Below are positions 26,310-34,463 of a stretch of 64,000 bases of DNA, one piece after another. The translations under genes and the position numbers were made by a program. Location: positions 124,001-188,000 of the forward strand of contig NZ_JACESV010000002.1 of NCBI RefSeq assembly GCF_013911645.1, given 5' to 3'. Below the pieces are notes generated by a model. The model was given only the letters and a program-made list of their open reading frames with translations, was not told the DNA's origin and did no database searches. Positions within the stretch are counted from its first letter, which is position 1. Every line of letters begins with the position of its first letter. The stretch is from Allomuricauda sp. (lineage in GTDB: Bacteria > Bacteroidota > Bacteroidia > Flavobacteriales > Flavobacteriaceae).

Positions 26310-27793
26310 TGGGACTCGCTATCGCTTACATCATCATTGCTATTTATAGTTTCGCCTTACTTTTGATTTTCTTCTATAGTCTTGCTCAACTGAATCTTTT
26401 GGTCAATTATCTCGGGTATAAAAAGCGAAACGAAGAAGCCCCAAAATTCAACCTGCTCGACCCCAAGGAAATTCCATTCGTAACCATTCAACTTCCAATT
26501 TATAACGAGGAATATGTAATGGAACGTTTGTTGGACAACATCGCCAAAATAGAATATCCCAAGAGTAAATTGGAAATCCAGGTATTGGACGACTCCACCG
26601 ATGATTCTGTCAATGAGACCGCCCGAAGGATCGAAGAGCTTCAAAAAGCGGGATTGGACATTCAACATATAAGACGGGAAAACAGACAAGGTTTTAAAGC
26701 AGGAGCCCTTAAAGAAGGACTGGAAATAGCCAAAGGTGACTTTATTGCCATTTTTGATGCCGACTTCCTTCCCGAAGCCGATTGGCTTAAAAAGACCGTT
26801 CCATATTTTAAGGATGAGGAAATCGGTGTGGTGCAGACCCGTTGGGGGCACATCAACCGAGATTACTCTACCCTTACCCGTATCCAAGCCTTTGCTTTGG
26901 ATGCCCACTTTACCCTAGAGCAAGTAGGAAGAAATTCCAAAGGGCACTTTATCAACTTTAACGGTACCGCAGGTATTTGGAGAAAAGAATGCATTTTTGA
27001 TGCTGGTAACTGGGAAGGCGATACCCTTACAGAAGACTTGGATTTGAGCTACCGCGCCCAATTGAAAAACTGGAAGTTCAAGTATTTGGAAGACGTGGAA
27101 ACGCCAGCCGAACTTCCCGTGGTAATCAGTGCAGCGCGCTCACAACAGTTCCGCTGGAACAAAGGTGGGGCCGAAAACTTTAGAAAAACGGTTTGGAGCG
27201 TCATTACGGCCAAAAACATACCTTTTAAAACCAAGTTCCATGGAGTAATGCACTTGTTGAACAGTTCCATGTTCCTTTGCGTGTTTATCGTGGCTTTGCT
27301 GAGCATTCCCATGCTTTACATCAAAAACACCTACGGACATTTGGGTTGGGTATTTGAGGTAACAAGTTTTTTCATCCTAAGTACCATCATCCTGTTTGTC
27401 TGCTACTGGTTTACCTATAAAAGTATTCAGGGCAGTAGTTTTGATAATTTTGTGGACTATATTAAACTCTTCTTTACCTTTTTCTCCGTAGCATTGGGCT
27501 TTTCCTTGCACAATACCGTTGCTGTTTTGGAAGGACACTTGGGCAAAAGAAGTGAGTTTGTAAGAACCCCAAAATTCAACATCAACAGCATTAAAGACAC
27601 TTGGAAGGGCAATAAATATTTGACCACCAAATTATCGCCCAACATGATCTTGGAGTTTGCCTTAATGATCTATTTTCTTTTCGGAATGTACAGTGCCATA
27701 CCATTGAACGACTACGGATTGTTCCCTTTTCACTTGATGTTGTTCCTAGGTTTTGGTTTTGTATTCTTTAAATCCATAACTTCCAAGGCATAA
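26309..27793 (+). CDS. Processive family 2 glycosyltransferase (cellulose-synthase superfamily)
   Basis: A 494-residue protein. One N-terminal membrane helix, then a GT-A domain with DDSTDDS (94-100), DAD at 150-152, TED at 241-243 and QQFRW at 279-283: the D,D,D,QxxRW signature of bcsA/CslA-like synthases. It ends with three to four membrane helices (~310-330, ~345-365, ~380-400, ~455-490). CslA-like members make beta-mannan or glucomannan and this family also includes ceramide glucosyltransferases; the product is not determined here. It is coupled to the polyprenol enzyme by a 1-bp overlap. Confidence 0.88.
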   Translation: MGLAIAYIIIAIYSFALLLIFFYSLAQLNLLVNYLGYKKRNEEAPKFNLLDPKEIPFVTIQLPIYNEEYVMERLLDNIAKIEYPKSKLEIQVLDDSTDDSVNETARRIEELQKAGLDIQHIRRENRQGFKAGALKEGLEIAKGDFIAIFDADFLPEADWLKKTVPYFKDEEIGVVQTRWGHINRDYSTLTRIQAFALDAHFTLEQVGRNSKGHFINFNGTAGIWRKECIFDAGNWEGDTLTEDLDLSYRAQLKNWKFKYLEDVETPAELPVVISAARSQQFRWNKGGAENFRKTVWSVITAKNIPFKTKFHGVMHLLNSSMFLCVFIVALLSIPMLYIKNTYGHLGWVFEVTSFFILSTIILFVCYWFTYKSIQGSSFDNFVDYIKLFFTFFSVALGFSLHNTVAVLEGHLGKRSEFVRTPKFNINSIKDTWKGNKYLTTKLSPNMILEFALMIYFLFGMYSAIPLNDYGLFPFHLMLFLGFGFVFFKSITSKA

Positions 27794-27802
27794 CCCACCA
27801 CT

Positions 27803-29155
27803 ATGCAATCTTATTGGCGACTGCACAAATACCCGATACTATTTGCTGTCGCCTGTATTTTATTTTACTGGAGCTTCGCTTACAACTTGGTGCGTACCGA
27901 CTTTGTAAAGTTGTTCATGCTCTTTGGAGCACTATTTTTTCTGTGTTACAAACTCATCCAGTTCGAAAAATGGAACTTTAAGTTCCTCTTGGTCATAGGA
28001 ATTCTGTTTCGACTGGTATTTTTGATTGCCGAGCCCAATCTTTCGCAAGACTTTTATCGCTTTATTTGGGATGGTGAACTCATTAAAAATGGCATCAATC
28101 CCTACTTGTTCACCCCCGACCAAATTATGGAGCAGGGTACGGTAACATTTGCCAGTATGAATGAGCTCCATGAAGGCATGAGCAATCTTAACGCAAGGCA
28201 TTACAGCAACTACCCCCCAGTTAATCAAATTTTGTTTGCACTCGCATCAATTTTAGGGGGAGGAAGTGTGATGGGTTCCATGATTGCCATGCGTTTGACA
28301 GTAATCGCAGCGGACTTGGGCGTACTTTATTTTGGAAGAAAGCTATTGCAAAACCTCAACAAGGCCAACCACATGGCGTTTTGGTATTTTTTGAATCCAT
28401 TGGTCATTATAGAATTAACAGGTAACCTCCATTTTGAAGGGGTGATGCTCTTCTTTTTTGTGTGGGCCTTATACCTCATATCAAAAAACAAATGGCTATG
28501 GGCAACACCTGTATACGCCATTTCCATAATGGTAAAATTGATGCCACTACTATTTTTGCCCATCTTTATAAAGTATTTTGGGTTTAAAAAAAGTGTCGTT
28601 TTTTACACCCTTATAATATTGGGATGTGCAGCCCTACTACTACCATTTTACTCTCCTGTTTTTATCGATAACTATGCGAAGACAGTCGGACTATGGTTTT
28701 CCAATTTTGAGTTCAACGCCAGTATGTACAATGTGGTAAAAAAGATTGCCGTTATCTATTACAAAGCCAAACCTTGGGAACTTATCGATGCCTACGGCTC
28801 CATGCTTACAAAGGCCATCATTGTGATTGTGTTTTTGTTTGCTTTCTTAAGAAAAAACCAAAAACTGGAAAGTGTCATTACCTCCATGGTGTTTGCACTG
28901 GCCTGTTACTATTTCCTTTCCAGCACCGTTCATCCGTGGTACGTGGTGTTCTTGTTGGGCTTTGCCATCTTTACCGATTACAGGTTCCCTCTGGTATGGT
29001 CCTGTACCATCATTTTAAGTTATTATGCCTACTCCAACCCCGACTACAAGGAGAATCTTTGGTTGTTGGCCGTTGAATACATTTTGGTAATTGGCTTTTT
29101 TATTTACGAAATGATAGGTAGCAGGCCAAAAAAGTTATATTTCTTCAAAAAGTAA
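27803..29155 (+). CDS. Integral membrane GT-C glycosyltransferase (mannosyltransferase-like)
   Basis: A 450-residue protein with about ten hydrophobic segments and the early acidic motif SQDFYRFIWDGEL in the first large loop, as in GT87/MptB-type polyprenol-phosphate-mannose-dependent enzymes. A WYVVFLLGFA segment near the C-terminus is also typical. It begins 9 bp after the processive GT and finishes the three-gene set. Together they would supply polyprenol-P-hexose, extend a chain, and transfer branches outside the membrane (inference). It is followed by the arginine leader ORF, with no clear terminator between. Confidence 0.8.
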   Translation: MQSYWRLHKYPILFAVACILFYWSFAYNLVRTDFVKLFMLFGALFFLCYKLIQFEKWNFKFLLVIGILFRLVFLIAEPNLSQDFYRFIWDGELIKNGINPYLFTPDQIMEQGTVTFASMNELHEGMSNLNARHYSNYPPVNQILFALASILGGGSVMGSMIAMRLTVIAADLGVLYFGRKLLQNLNKANHMAFWYFLNPLVIIELTGNLHFEGVMLFFFVWALYLISKNKWLWATPVYAISIMVKLMPLLFLPIFIKYFGFKKSVVFYTLIILGCAALLLPFYSPVFIDNYAKTVGLWFSNFEFNASMYNVVKKIAVIYYKAKPWELIDAYGSMLTKAIIVIVFLFAFLRKNQKLESVITSMVFALACYYFLSSTVHPWYVVFLLGFAIFTDYRFPLVWSCTIILSYYAYSNPDYKENLWLLAVEYILVIGFFIYEMIGSRPKKLYFFKK

Positions 29156-29201
29156 TCGCAACTTTAGCCCAATTCGAATTAATTTGTACATTAGCCCCAG
29201 A

Positions 29202-29285
29202 ATGAAAGGACAACTGTACATATTATCTACTTTGAGCATCGCTGCTCCCATCAGTCCGTTTACTCCCCGTCGTCGTCGCCCGTAA
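29202..29285 (+). CDS. Candidate arginine leader peptide
   Basis: A 27-codon ORF with ATG at 29202 whose last codons are CGT CGT CGT CGC CCG TAA, that is RRRRP-stop (Arg codons at 29268-29279). It lies 90 bp before the first gene (GNAT) of the arginine operon, on the same strand. The first 22 residues (MKGQLYILSTLSIAAPISPF...) are hydrophobic with no Arg. Four adjacent codons for the end product of the pathway immediately before a stop is the classic layout of an attenuation leader. There is no other reason for this run. Promoter evidence is weak (TTAATTTG at 29179-29186). Confidence 0.7.
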   Translation: MKGQLYILSTLSIAAPISPFTPRRRRP

Positions 29286-29325
29286 GGGTGCAACATAACT
29301 ATTGGAAATAGGTGAGTCCATTTCC
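29277..29325 (+). promoter_or_regulatory. Candidate attenuator / RNA switch of the arginine operon
   Basis: A hairpin CGCCC-GTAA-GGGTG (29277-29290) closes with a GNRA-type loop and overlaps the last Arg codon, Pro and stop of the leader. Two further stems compete: CTATT/AATAG (29299-29303 with 29307-29311) and GGAAAT/ATTTCC (29304-29309 with 29320-29325) share bases 29307-29309. A T-rich stretch follows at 29343-29357. A ribosome stalled on the Arg codons would melt the first hairpin and could change which later stem forms. No GC-rich terminator is evident, so translational control is as possible as transcriptional. Confidence 0.5.
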
Positions 29326-29375
29326 GCAAAATCTCCAAATACATTTTTTAAATTTTTACAGAACAATCGCTTGCA

Positions 29376-29990
29376 ATGGAAATTATTGTTGCTAACGAAT
29401 CACATTTTAAATACGCACAGATCATCAGTGATACCATTACCGAATCGGCCAAAGTTCGAGGTACGGGTATCGCCAGACGTACGCCCGAGTACATCATAAA
29501 ACGACTCCAAAATGGCAATGCCATTATTGCTTTGGACGGGGATAAGTTTGCTGGTTTCTGCTACATTGAAGTCTGGGGAAACAAAGATTTCGTGGCCAAC
29601 TCCGGATTGATTGTGCATCCCGATTATAGAAATCAAGGACTTGCCAAGAAAATCAAGAAAGCAGTCTTTGACCTATCACGAAAAAAATTTCCCGATGCCA
29701 AGATTTTTGGCATCACCACGGGACTGGCCGTAATGAAGATGAATTACGAGCTCGGTTACAAACCCGTTACCTTTTCCGAACTTACGGACGACCCCGAATT
29801 CTGGAAAGGCTGCCAGACTTGTAAGAATTTTGACATTCTCACACGTACCGACCGAAAGATGTGCCTGTGCACCGGCATGTTGCACGACCCAAAAGCACAA
29901 AAGCAAGAACCCGAAAAAATCAACAAAAAGGCCTTTAAAAGATTAAAAAGTATAAAAGAAAGCCTTTTTCTTAAAAAGAAAGACAAATAA
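29376..29990 (+). CDS. GNAT acetyltransferase with Cys4 tail, first gene of the arginine operon
   Basis: A 204-residue protein. The acyl-CoA pyrophosphate loop is HPDYRNQGLAKKI (81-93), and LAVMKMNYELGY (117-128) is the family's C-terminal strand-helix. After it comes an unusual segment with Cys146, Cys149, Cys163 and Cys165 (CQTC and MCLC), a possible zinc site, and a basic tail. No argA or argJ is visible in the operon. This GNAT is in the position where an N-acylglutamate synthase is needed, so it may acylate glutamate with acetyl- or succinyl-CoA to open the pathway (inference from context). An acetyltransferase for another substrate is the alternative. Confidence 0.75.
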   Translation: MEIIVANESHFKYAQIISDTITESAKVRGTGIARRTPEYIIKRLQNGNAIIALDGDKFAGFCYIEVWGNKDFVANSGLIVHPDYRNQGLAKKIKKAVFDLSRKKFPDAKIFGITTGLAVMKMNYELGYKPVTFSELTDDPEFWKGCQTCKNFDILTRTDRKMCLCTGMLHDPKAQKQEPEKINKKAFKRLKSIKESLFLKKKDK

Positions 29991-29994
29991 ATAT

Positions 29995-30043
29995 CAGTTC
30001 GATCAAAGTCGAGAGCAAATACATCTCGACTGCGCTCGATGTG
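29995..30043. repeat. Imperfect hairpin repeat before argG
   Basis: GTCGAGA (30008-30014) pairs with TCTCGAC (30024-30030), extended by partial TCGAT/CGCTCGA matches. It carries the CTCGACTGCGCTCGA motif of the same dispersed family seen at 8123. Confidence 0.6.
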
Positions 30044-30068
30044 ACAACAATACATAAAGAATCAAAAA

Positions 30069-31256
30069 ATGGAAAAATTAGTTATAGCCTATAGTGGCGG
30101 ATTGGATACCTCATATTGTGCCAAATACCTTTCCAAGGAAGAGGGGTTTGAAGTGCATGCCGTAAGCGTGAACACAGGAGGCTTCAGCAAAGCTGAAATC
30201 GAAGAGATAGAGGAAAAAGCCCTTGCTTTGGGTGCCACCTCATACACCTCCATCGATGCCGTTTTCACTTTCTATGACAAAGTGGTGAAATACCTCATCT
30301 TCGGAAACGTACTCAGGAACAACACCTACCCGCTTTCTGTAAGTGCGGAACGAATTGTTCAGGCCATCGAAATAGTAAACCATGCCAAAAAAATTGGCGC
30401 CAAATACATAGCCCACGGAAGTACGGGAGCAGGTAACGATCAAGTTAGATTTGATATGATTTTTCAAATCCTGGCGCCTGAAATCCAAATCATCACACCG
30501 ATCAGGGACAAAAAGTTGGCCAGGGAAGAAGAAATTGAGTACCTGCAACAGAACGGTATCGATTACTCATGGGAAAAAGCAAAATATTCCGTAAACCGAG
30601 GTTTGTGGGGAACTTCCGTTGGAGGTGATGAAACCTTGACCTCGCATTTATCATTGCCCGAGAGTGCCTACCCGAGTCAATTGGAAAAAGAATTGCCCAA
30701 AGAATTAAAATTGACCTTCAAAAATGGGGAATTGGTGGCTTTGGACGGTGAGACCGACACGCCAGTGGCCAATATCGAAAAATTGTCCGCCATAGCATCC
30801 AAATATGCCATTGGTAGGGATATTCACGTGGGCGACACCATTATCGGAATCAAGGGGAGGGTCGGTTTTGAGGCAGCAGCCCCATTGATCATTATAAAAG
30901 CACACCATTTGTTGGAAAAACACACCTTGAGCAAATGGCAGCAATACCAAAAAGAGCAAATGGGCAATTTTTATGGGATGCTATTGCACGAAGGAAACTA
31001 TCTGGACGAGGTAATGCGAAACATTGAAGCCTTTTTGACCGATACCCAGAAACATGTTTCAGGCGATGTATTCGTGACTTTGCATCCGTACCGATTTGAA
31101 TTGAACGGAATCACTTCCAAACACGATTTGATGAACGCTTCCTTTGGAAGTTACGGAGAAATGAACAAAGGTTGGACCGCCGATGAAGCCAAAGGATTCA
31201 TCAAAATTTTGTCCAACTCAGGGAAAATTGCAAACCACGTAAACAATAAAGTTTAG
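30069..31256 (+). CDS. argG: Argininosuccinate synthase
   Basis: A 395-residue ATP-dependent ligase joining citrulline and aspartate. The N-terminal VIAYSGGLDTSYCAKYL is the PP-loop ATP site; NTGGF and YIAHGSTGAGNDQVRFD are family blocks, and the length is normal. It follows the GNAT by 78 bp with a hairpin repeat between. Here it precedes the early steps of the pathway, an order typical of Flavobacteriaceae. Cytosolic. Confidence 0.97.
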   Translation: MEKLVIAYSGGLDTSYCAKYLSKEEGFEVHAVSVNTGGFSKAEIEEIEEKALALGATSYTSIDAVFTFYDKVVKYLIFGNVLRNNTYPLSVSAERIVQAIEIVNHAKKIGAKYIAHGSTGAGNDQVRFDMIFQILAPEIQIITPIRDKKLAREEEIEYLQQNGIDYSWEKAKYSVNRGLWGTSVGGDETLTSHLSLPESAYPSQLEKELPKELKLTFKNGELVALDGETDTPVANIEKLSAIASKYAIGRDIHVGDTIIGIKGRVGFEAAAPLIIIKAHHLLEKHTLSKWQQYQKEQMGNFYGMLLHEGNYLDEVMRNIEAFLTDTQKHVSGDVFVTLHPYRFELNGITSKHDLMNASFGSYGEMNKGWTADEAKGFIKILSNSGKIANHVNNKV

Positions 31257-31259
31257 GGA

Positions 31260-31344
31260 CCTTCACCCTGAGCGTACTTGCCTGCCGGCAGGCAGGGTCG
31301 AAGGGAGAGACCTAATTGGATAAGATTCCCGCCTTCGCGGGAAT
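31260..31344. repeat. Two adjacent hairpin repeats before argC
   Basis: First, a CCCTGAGCG...GGGTCGAAGG element (31260-31306) centred on the perfect palindrome GCCTGCCGGCAGGC (31280-31293). Second, ATTCCCGC-CTTC-GCGGGAAT (31325-31344), 15 bp before the argC ATG. The second is the dispersed GTCATTCCCGCGAA-type repeat known from many bacterial genomes. Confidence 0.85.
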
Positions 31345-31359
31345 GACAAAAAGAAAATT

Positions 31360-32334
31360 ATGATAAAAGTAGGAATCATAGGAGGTTCGGGATACACAGG
31401 AGGAGAGCTGATCAGGCTGCTGCTCAATCATCCCGAAGCAGAAATCGACTTTGTGTACAGCACCACAAGGGCAGGCAAACCCATTACTTCCGCTCATCAA
31501 GATTTGTTGGGACAGACGGAATTGAAGTTCTCCGGTGAGGTAAATCCAGAAGTGGATGTTGTTTTTCTTTGTTTGGGACACGGTAATTCGACCTCATTTT
31601 TGAACGAGAACAAATTTTCAGCATCAACAAAAATCATCGACCTCAGCAACGATTTCAGATTACAGGCCGATGCTATTTTTAATGGTCAACGATTTATTTA
31701 TGGACTTCCCGAATTGAACAAGTCTGCCATACAAGTTGCAGAGGCCATCGCCAATCCCGGTTGTTTTGCCACTGCGATTCAATTGGCATTATTGCCTTTG
31801 GCAAAAGCAGGTTTGCTAGGTGATGATGTCCACGTAAACGCAGTTACAGGAAGTACCGGAGCAGGTGTTGGACTGTCCACTACTTCGCATTTTAGCTGGA
31901 GAAACAACAACGTTTCCTGGTACAAACCTTTCACCCATCAACATTTGGGAGAAATCGGTGAGAGCCTTGCCTCCTTTGGCAATTCGGTAGGGAAATTATT
32001 TTTTCTACCCAACCGAGGAAATTTTACGAGAGGAATTTTGGCCACGGCCTACACCAAATACGATGGCACTTTGGAAGAAGCTCAGCAGTTGTACAACGAT
32101 TTTTATAAAGATGCTGCTTTTACCCATATCTCTGACGAAGCCTTGCATTTAAAACAAGTGGTGAATACCAACCAGTGCCATATCCATTTGCACAAGCATG
32201 ATGACCTCCTTTTGGTGACCTCGGCCATTGATAATTTAATAAAGGGCGCATCTGGACAAGCGGTGCAAAATATGAATCTGATGTTCGGTTTCCCTGAAAC
32301 TGAAGGTTTGTTATTAAAAGCAGGAGTATTTTAA
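31360..32334 (+). CDS. argC: N-acyl-gamma-glutamyl-phosphate reductase
   Basis: A 324-residue NADPH-dependent enzyme reducing the acylglutamyl phosphate to the semialdehyde. IGGSGYTGGELIRLLLNHPE (10-29) binds NADP, and IANPGCFATAIQLALLPL contains the catalytic Cys. ChlB-like length and the STGAGVGLS block match ArgC. It is the third step of arginine synthesis, in the operon between argG and proC. The start is the ATG at 31360 directly after the second hairpin. Confidence 0.96.
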   Translation: MIKVGIIGGSGYTGGELIRLLLNHPEAEIDFVYSTTRAGKPITSAHQDLLGQTELKFSGEVNPEVDVVFLCLGHGNSTSFLNENKFSASTKIIDLSNDFRLQADAIFNGQRFIYGLPELNKSAIQVAEAIANPGCFATAIQLALLPLAKAGLLGDDVHVNAVTGSTGAGVGLSTTSHFSWRNNNVSWYKPFTHQHLGEIGESLASFGNSVGKLFFLPNRGNFTRGILATAYTKYDGTLEEAQQLYNDFYKDAAFTHISDEALHLKQVVNTNQCHIHLHKHDDLLLVTSAIDNLIKGASGQAVQNMNLMFGFPETEGLLLKAGVF

Positions 32335-32337
32335 AAT

Positions 32338-32425
32338 AGGTGCCCTGAGCGTACCTGCCTGCCGGCAAAGGCAGGGTCGAAGGGATAAACTTTGAAATAA
32401 AATAGATTCCCGTTTTCACGGGAAT
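32338..32425. repeat. Two adjacent hairpin repeats before proC
   Basis: Second copy of the same pair: CCCTGAGCG...GCAGGGTCGAAGGG (32338-32384) and ATTCCCGT-TTTC-ACGGGAAT (32406-32425), ending 17 bp before the proC start. Confidence 0.85.
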
Positions 32426-32442
32426 GACAAATAAAACAACAA

Positions 32443-33237
32443 ATGAAAATAGCCATCATAGGAGCGGGGAATTTAGGACTGGCCATAGCCAAGGGCATTT
32501 TGCACAGCAATGGGGCCACCACCATGTACCTCACCAAACGAAACACCAAATCCATTCAGGAGTTTGAAAAATATGGAAATGTAACCGTCACTTCCGACAA
32601 CCAAGAAGCCGTCAAAAATTCGGACATCCTTGTTTTTGCCGTGCAACCGGGGCATTTTGCATCCATTTTGGAAGAAACCAAAGACCTGCTCACCGAAAAG
32701 CATGTGGTGATCAGTACCATTACGGGTTTCAGCATTTCAAAAATTGAGGAAGTCATCGGTACAGATAAATTTATTATCCGAAGTATGCCCAATACAGCCA
32801 TTTCGGTGGGTAAATCCATGACGTGCATCTGTAGCAATGAACCAGGCAAAAAACGGGTTGACTTGGCCAAGGCCATCTTTAACCGGATGGGTCACACCAT
32901 GGAAATTCCAGAGTATCAAATGCAGGCGGCGACGGTAATTTGCGCCAGCGGAATCGCGTTTTGGATGCGATTGATACGAGCCACGACACAAGGAGCCATT
33001 CAATTAGGTTTTGATGCCAAGGAAGCCCAAGAACTGGCTATGCACACCTGTAACGGAGCTGCAAGTTTATTAATTGAATCCGGTAGCCATCCCGAAGAAG
33101 AAATAGACAGGGTTACCACTCCAAAAGGATGCACCATTGAGGGCTTGAACGAAATGGAACACCAAGGATTGAGCTCATCTTTGATCAGAGGAATTGTTTC
33201 CTCATTCGAAAAAATCAGCCAAATCAGAAAGGGATAA
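32443..33237 (+). CDS. proC: Pyrroline-5-carboxylate reductase
   Basis: A 264-residue NAD(P)H-dependent enzyme making proline from pyrroline-5-carboxylate. IIGAGNLGLAIAKGIL (4-19) is the Rossmann motif; MPNTAISVGKSMTCICSN and the C-terminal TTPKGCTIEGLNEMEHQG are the family signatures. Its presence in the arginine operon ties proline to ornithine metabolism and is usual for flavobacteria. Hairpin repeats separate it from both neighbours. Confidence 0.95.
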   Translation: MKIAIIGAGNLGLAIAKGILHSNGATTMYLTKRNTKSIQEFEKYGNVTVTSDNQEAVKNSDILVFAVQPGHFASILEETKDLLTEKHVVISTITGFSISKIEEVIGTDKFIIRSMPNTAISVGKSMTCICSNEPGKKRVDLAKAIFNRMGHTMEIPEYQMQAATVICASGIAFWMRLIRATTQGAIQLGFDAKEAQELAMHTCNGAASLLIESGSHPEEEIDRVTTPKGCTIEGLNEMEHQGLSSSLIRGIVSSFEKISQIRKG

Positions 33238-33240
33238 AAA

Positions 33241-33320
33241 TGTCAGGTCGAACTGTCACATCGAACGGAATCGAAGGACAATTGAGAACGATTTGATACG
33301 ATTCCCACCTTCGTGGGAAG
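33241..33320. repeat. Degenerate hairpin repeats before argD
   Basis: A weaker GTCAGGTCGAA...TCGAAGG element (33242-33278), then ATTCCCAC-CTTC-GTGGGAAG (33301-33320), a compensated variant (both arms changed, stem kept), 15 bp before the argD ATG. Confidence 0.75.
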
Positions 33321-33335
33321 GATAAAAGAAAAAAT

Positions 33336-34463
33336 ATGAAACTATTCGACGTATACCCACTTTACGATGTTACCCCAGTAAAGGCCAAAGGCATTGAGGT
33401 CTGGGACGACAAAGGGGAAAAATATCTGGATTTTTATGGAGGACATGCCGTAATTTCCATTGGTCATACCCATCCGCATTATGTAAAGCGAATTAAGGAG
33501 CAATTGGACAACATGGCGTTTTATAGCAATTCTGTCCAAAATCCACTGCAAACAGCCTTGGCCCAAAAATTGGGCGAAATGTCCGGATGCGAAGACTACG
33601 ACCTTTTTATGTGCAATTCAGGAGCCGAAGCCAATGAAAACGCTCTGAAACTGGCCTCGTTCCACACGGGGAAGTCCAAAGTCATCGCATTTACAAATAG
33701 TTTCCACGGGAGAACATCTGCTGCGGTCGCTGCCACGGACAACCCGAGCATAAATGCCCCTATCAACAAACAACAAGAGGTAACTTTCTTGACATTGAAC
33801 GATTTTGATGCTTTTGAAAAGGCCATCAAAAGCGATGATTATTGCGCCGTTATCTTGGAAGCCATCCAAGGTGTGGGCGGATTGGATGAACCTACCACGG
33901 AATTCTTCCAGTTTATCGCCAAAAAATGCAAGGAAAATAATGTTGTTCTTATTGCAGATGAAGTACAATCAGGCTACGGACGAAGCGGTAAATTCTTTGC
34001 TTTTCAACATCACGGCATTCAACCCGGCATTATTTCCATAGCCAAAGGTATGGGGAACGGCTTTCCTGTTGGCGGTATCTTGATTCATGAATCTTTTAAA
34101 CCATCGTATGGCCTTTTGGGCACCACCTTTGGTGGCAACCATTTGGCCTGTGCGGCATCTCTGGCAGTTTTGGAGGTTTTGGAAGATGAAAACCTGATAA
34201 AAAACGCTGCTGAACTTGGCTCCTATTTCAAGGAAAAAGCTGCGGAAGTACCGGAAATCAAAAATATAAAAGGAAAAGGGTTGATGATTGGACTGGAGTT
34301 CGATTTTGAAGTTGCCGCCCTACGTAAAAAAATGATCGTGGAGCAGCATATGTTCACCGGCAGTGCCAAAAACAAGCATTTGTTGCGGTTCTTACCGGCC
34401 CTGAACATCACAAAAAGTAATATAGACCTATTCTTTGAAGCCCTCAAAAAAGCATTGAAATGA
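33336..34463 (+). CDS. argD: N-acylornithine aminotransferase
   Basis: A 375-residue class III PLP aminotransferase. GAEANENALKLA and HGRTSAAVAATDNPS are family blocks; ADEVQSGYGRSG holds the PLP-ring Asp, and ISIAKGMGNGFPVGG holds the Schiff-base Lys. TTFGGNHLACAA follows. It converts the acylglutamate semialdehyde to acylornithine with glutamate as amino donor. Its stop overlaps argF' by 4 bp (ATGA at 34460). Confidence 0.95.
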   Translation: MKLFDVYPLYDVTPVKAKGIEVWDDKGEKYLDFYGGHAVISIGHTHPHYVKRIKEQLDNMAFYSNSVQNPLQTALAQKLGEMSGCEDYDLFMCNSGAEANENALKLASFHTGKSKVIAFTNSFHGRTSAAVAATDNPSINAPINKQQEVTFLTLNDFDAFEKAIKSDDYCAVILEAIQGVGGLDEPTTEFFQFIAKKCKENNVVLIADEVQSGYGRSGKFFAFQHHGIQPGIISIAKGMGNGFPVGGILIHESFKPSYGLLGTTFGGNHLACAASLAVLEVLEDENLIKNAAELGSYFKEKAAEVPEIKNIKGKGLMIGLEFDFEVAALRKKMIVEQHMFTGSAKNKHLLRFLPALNITKSNIDLFFEALKKALK

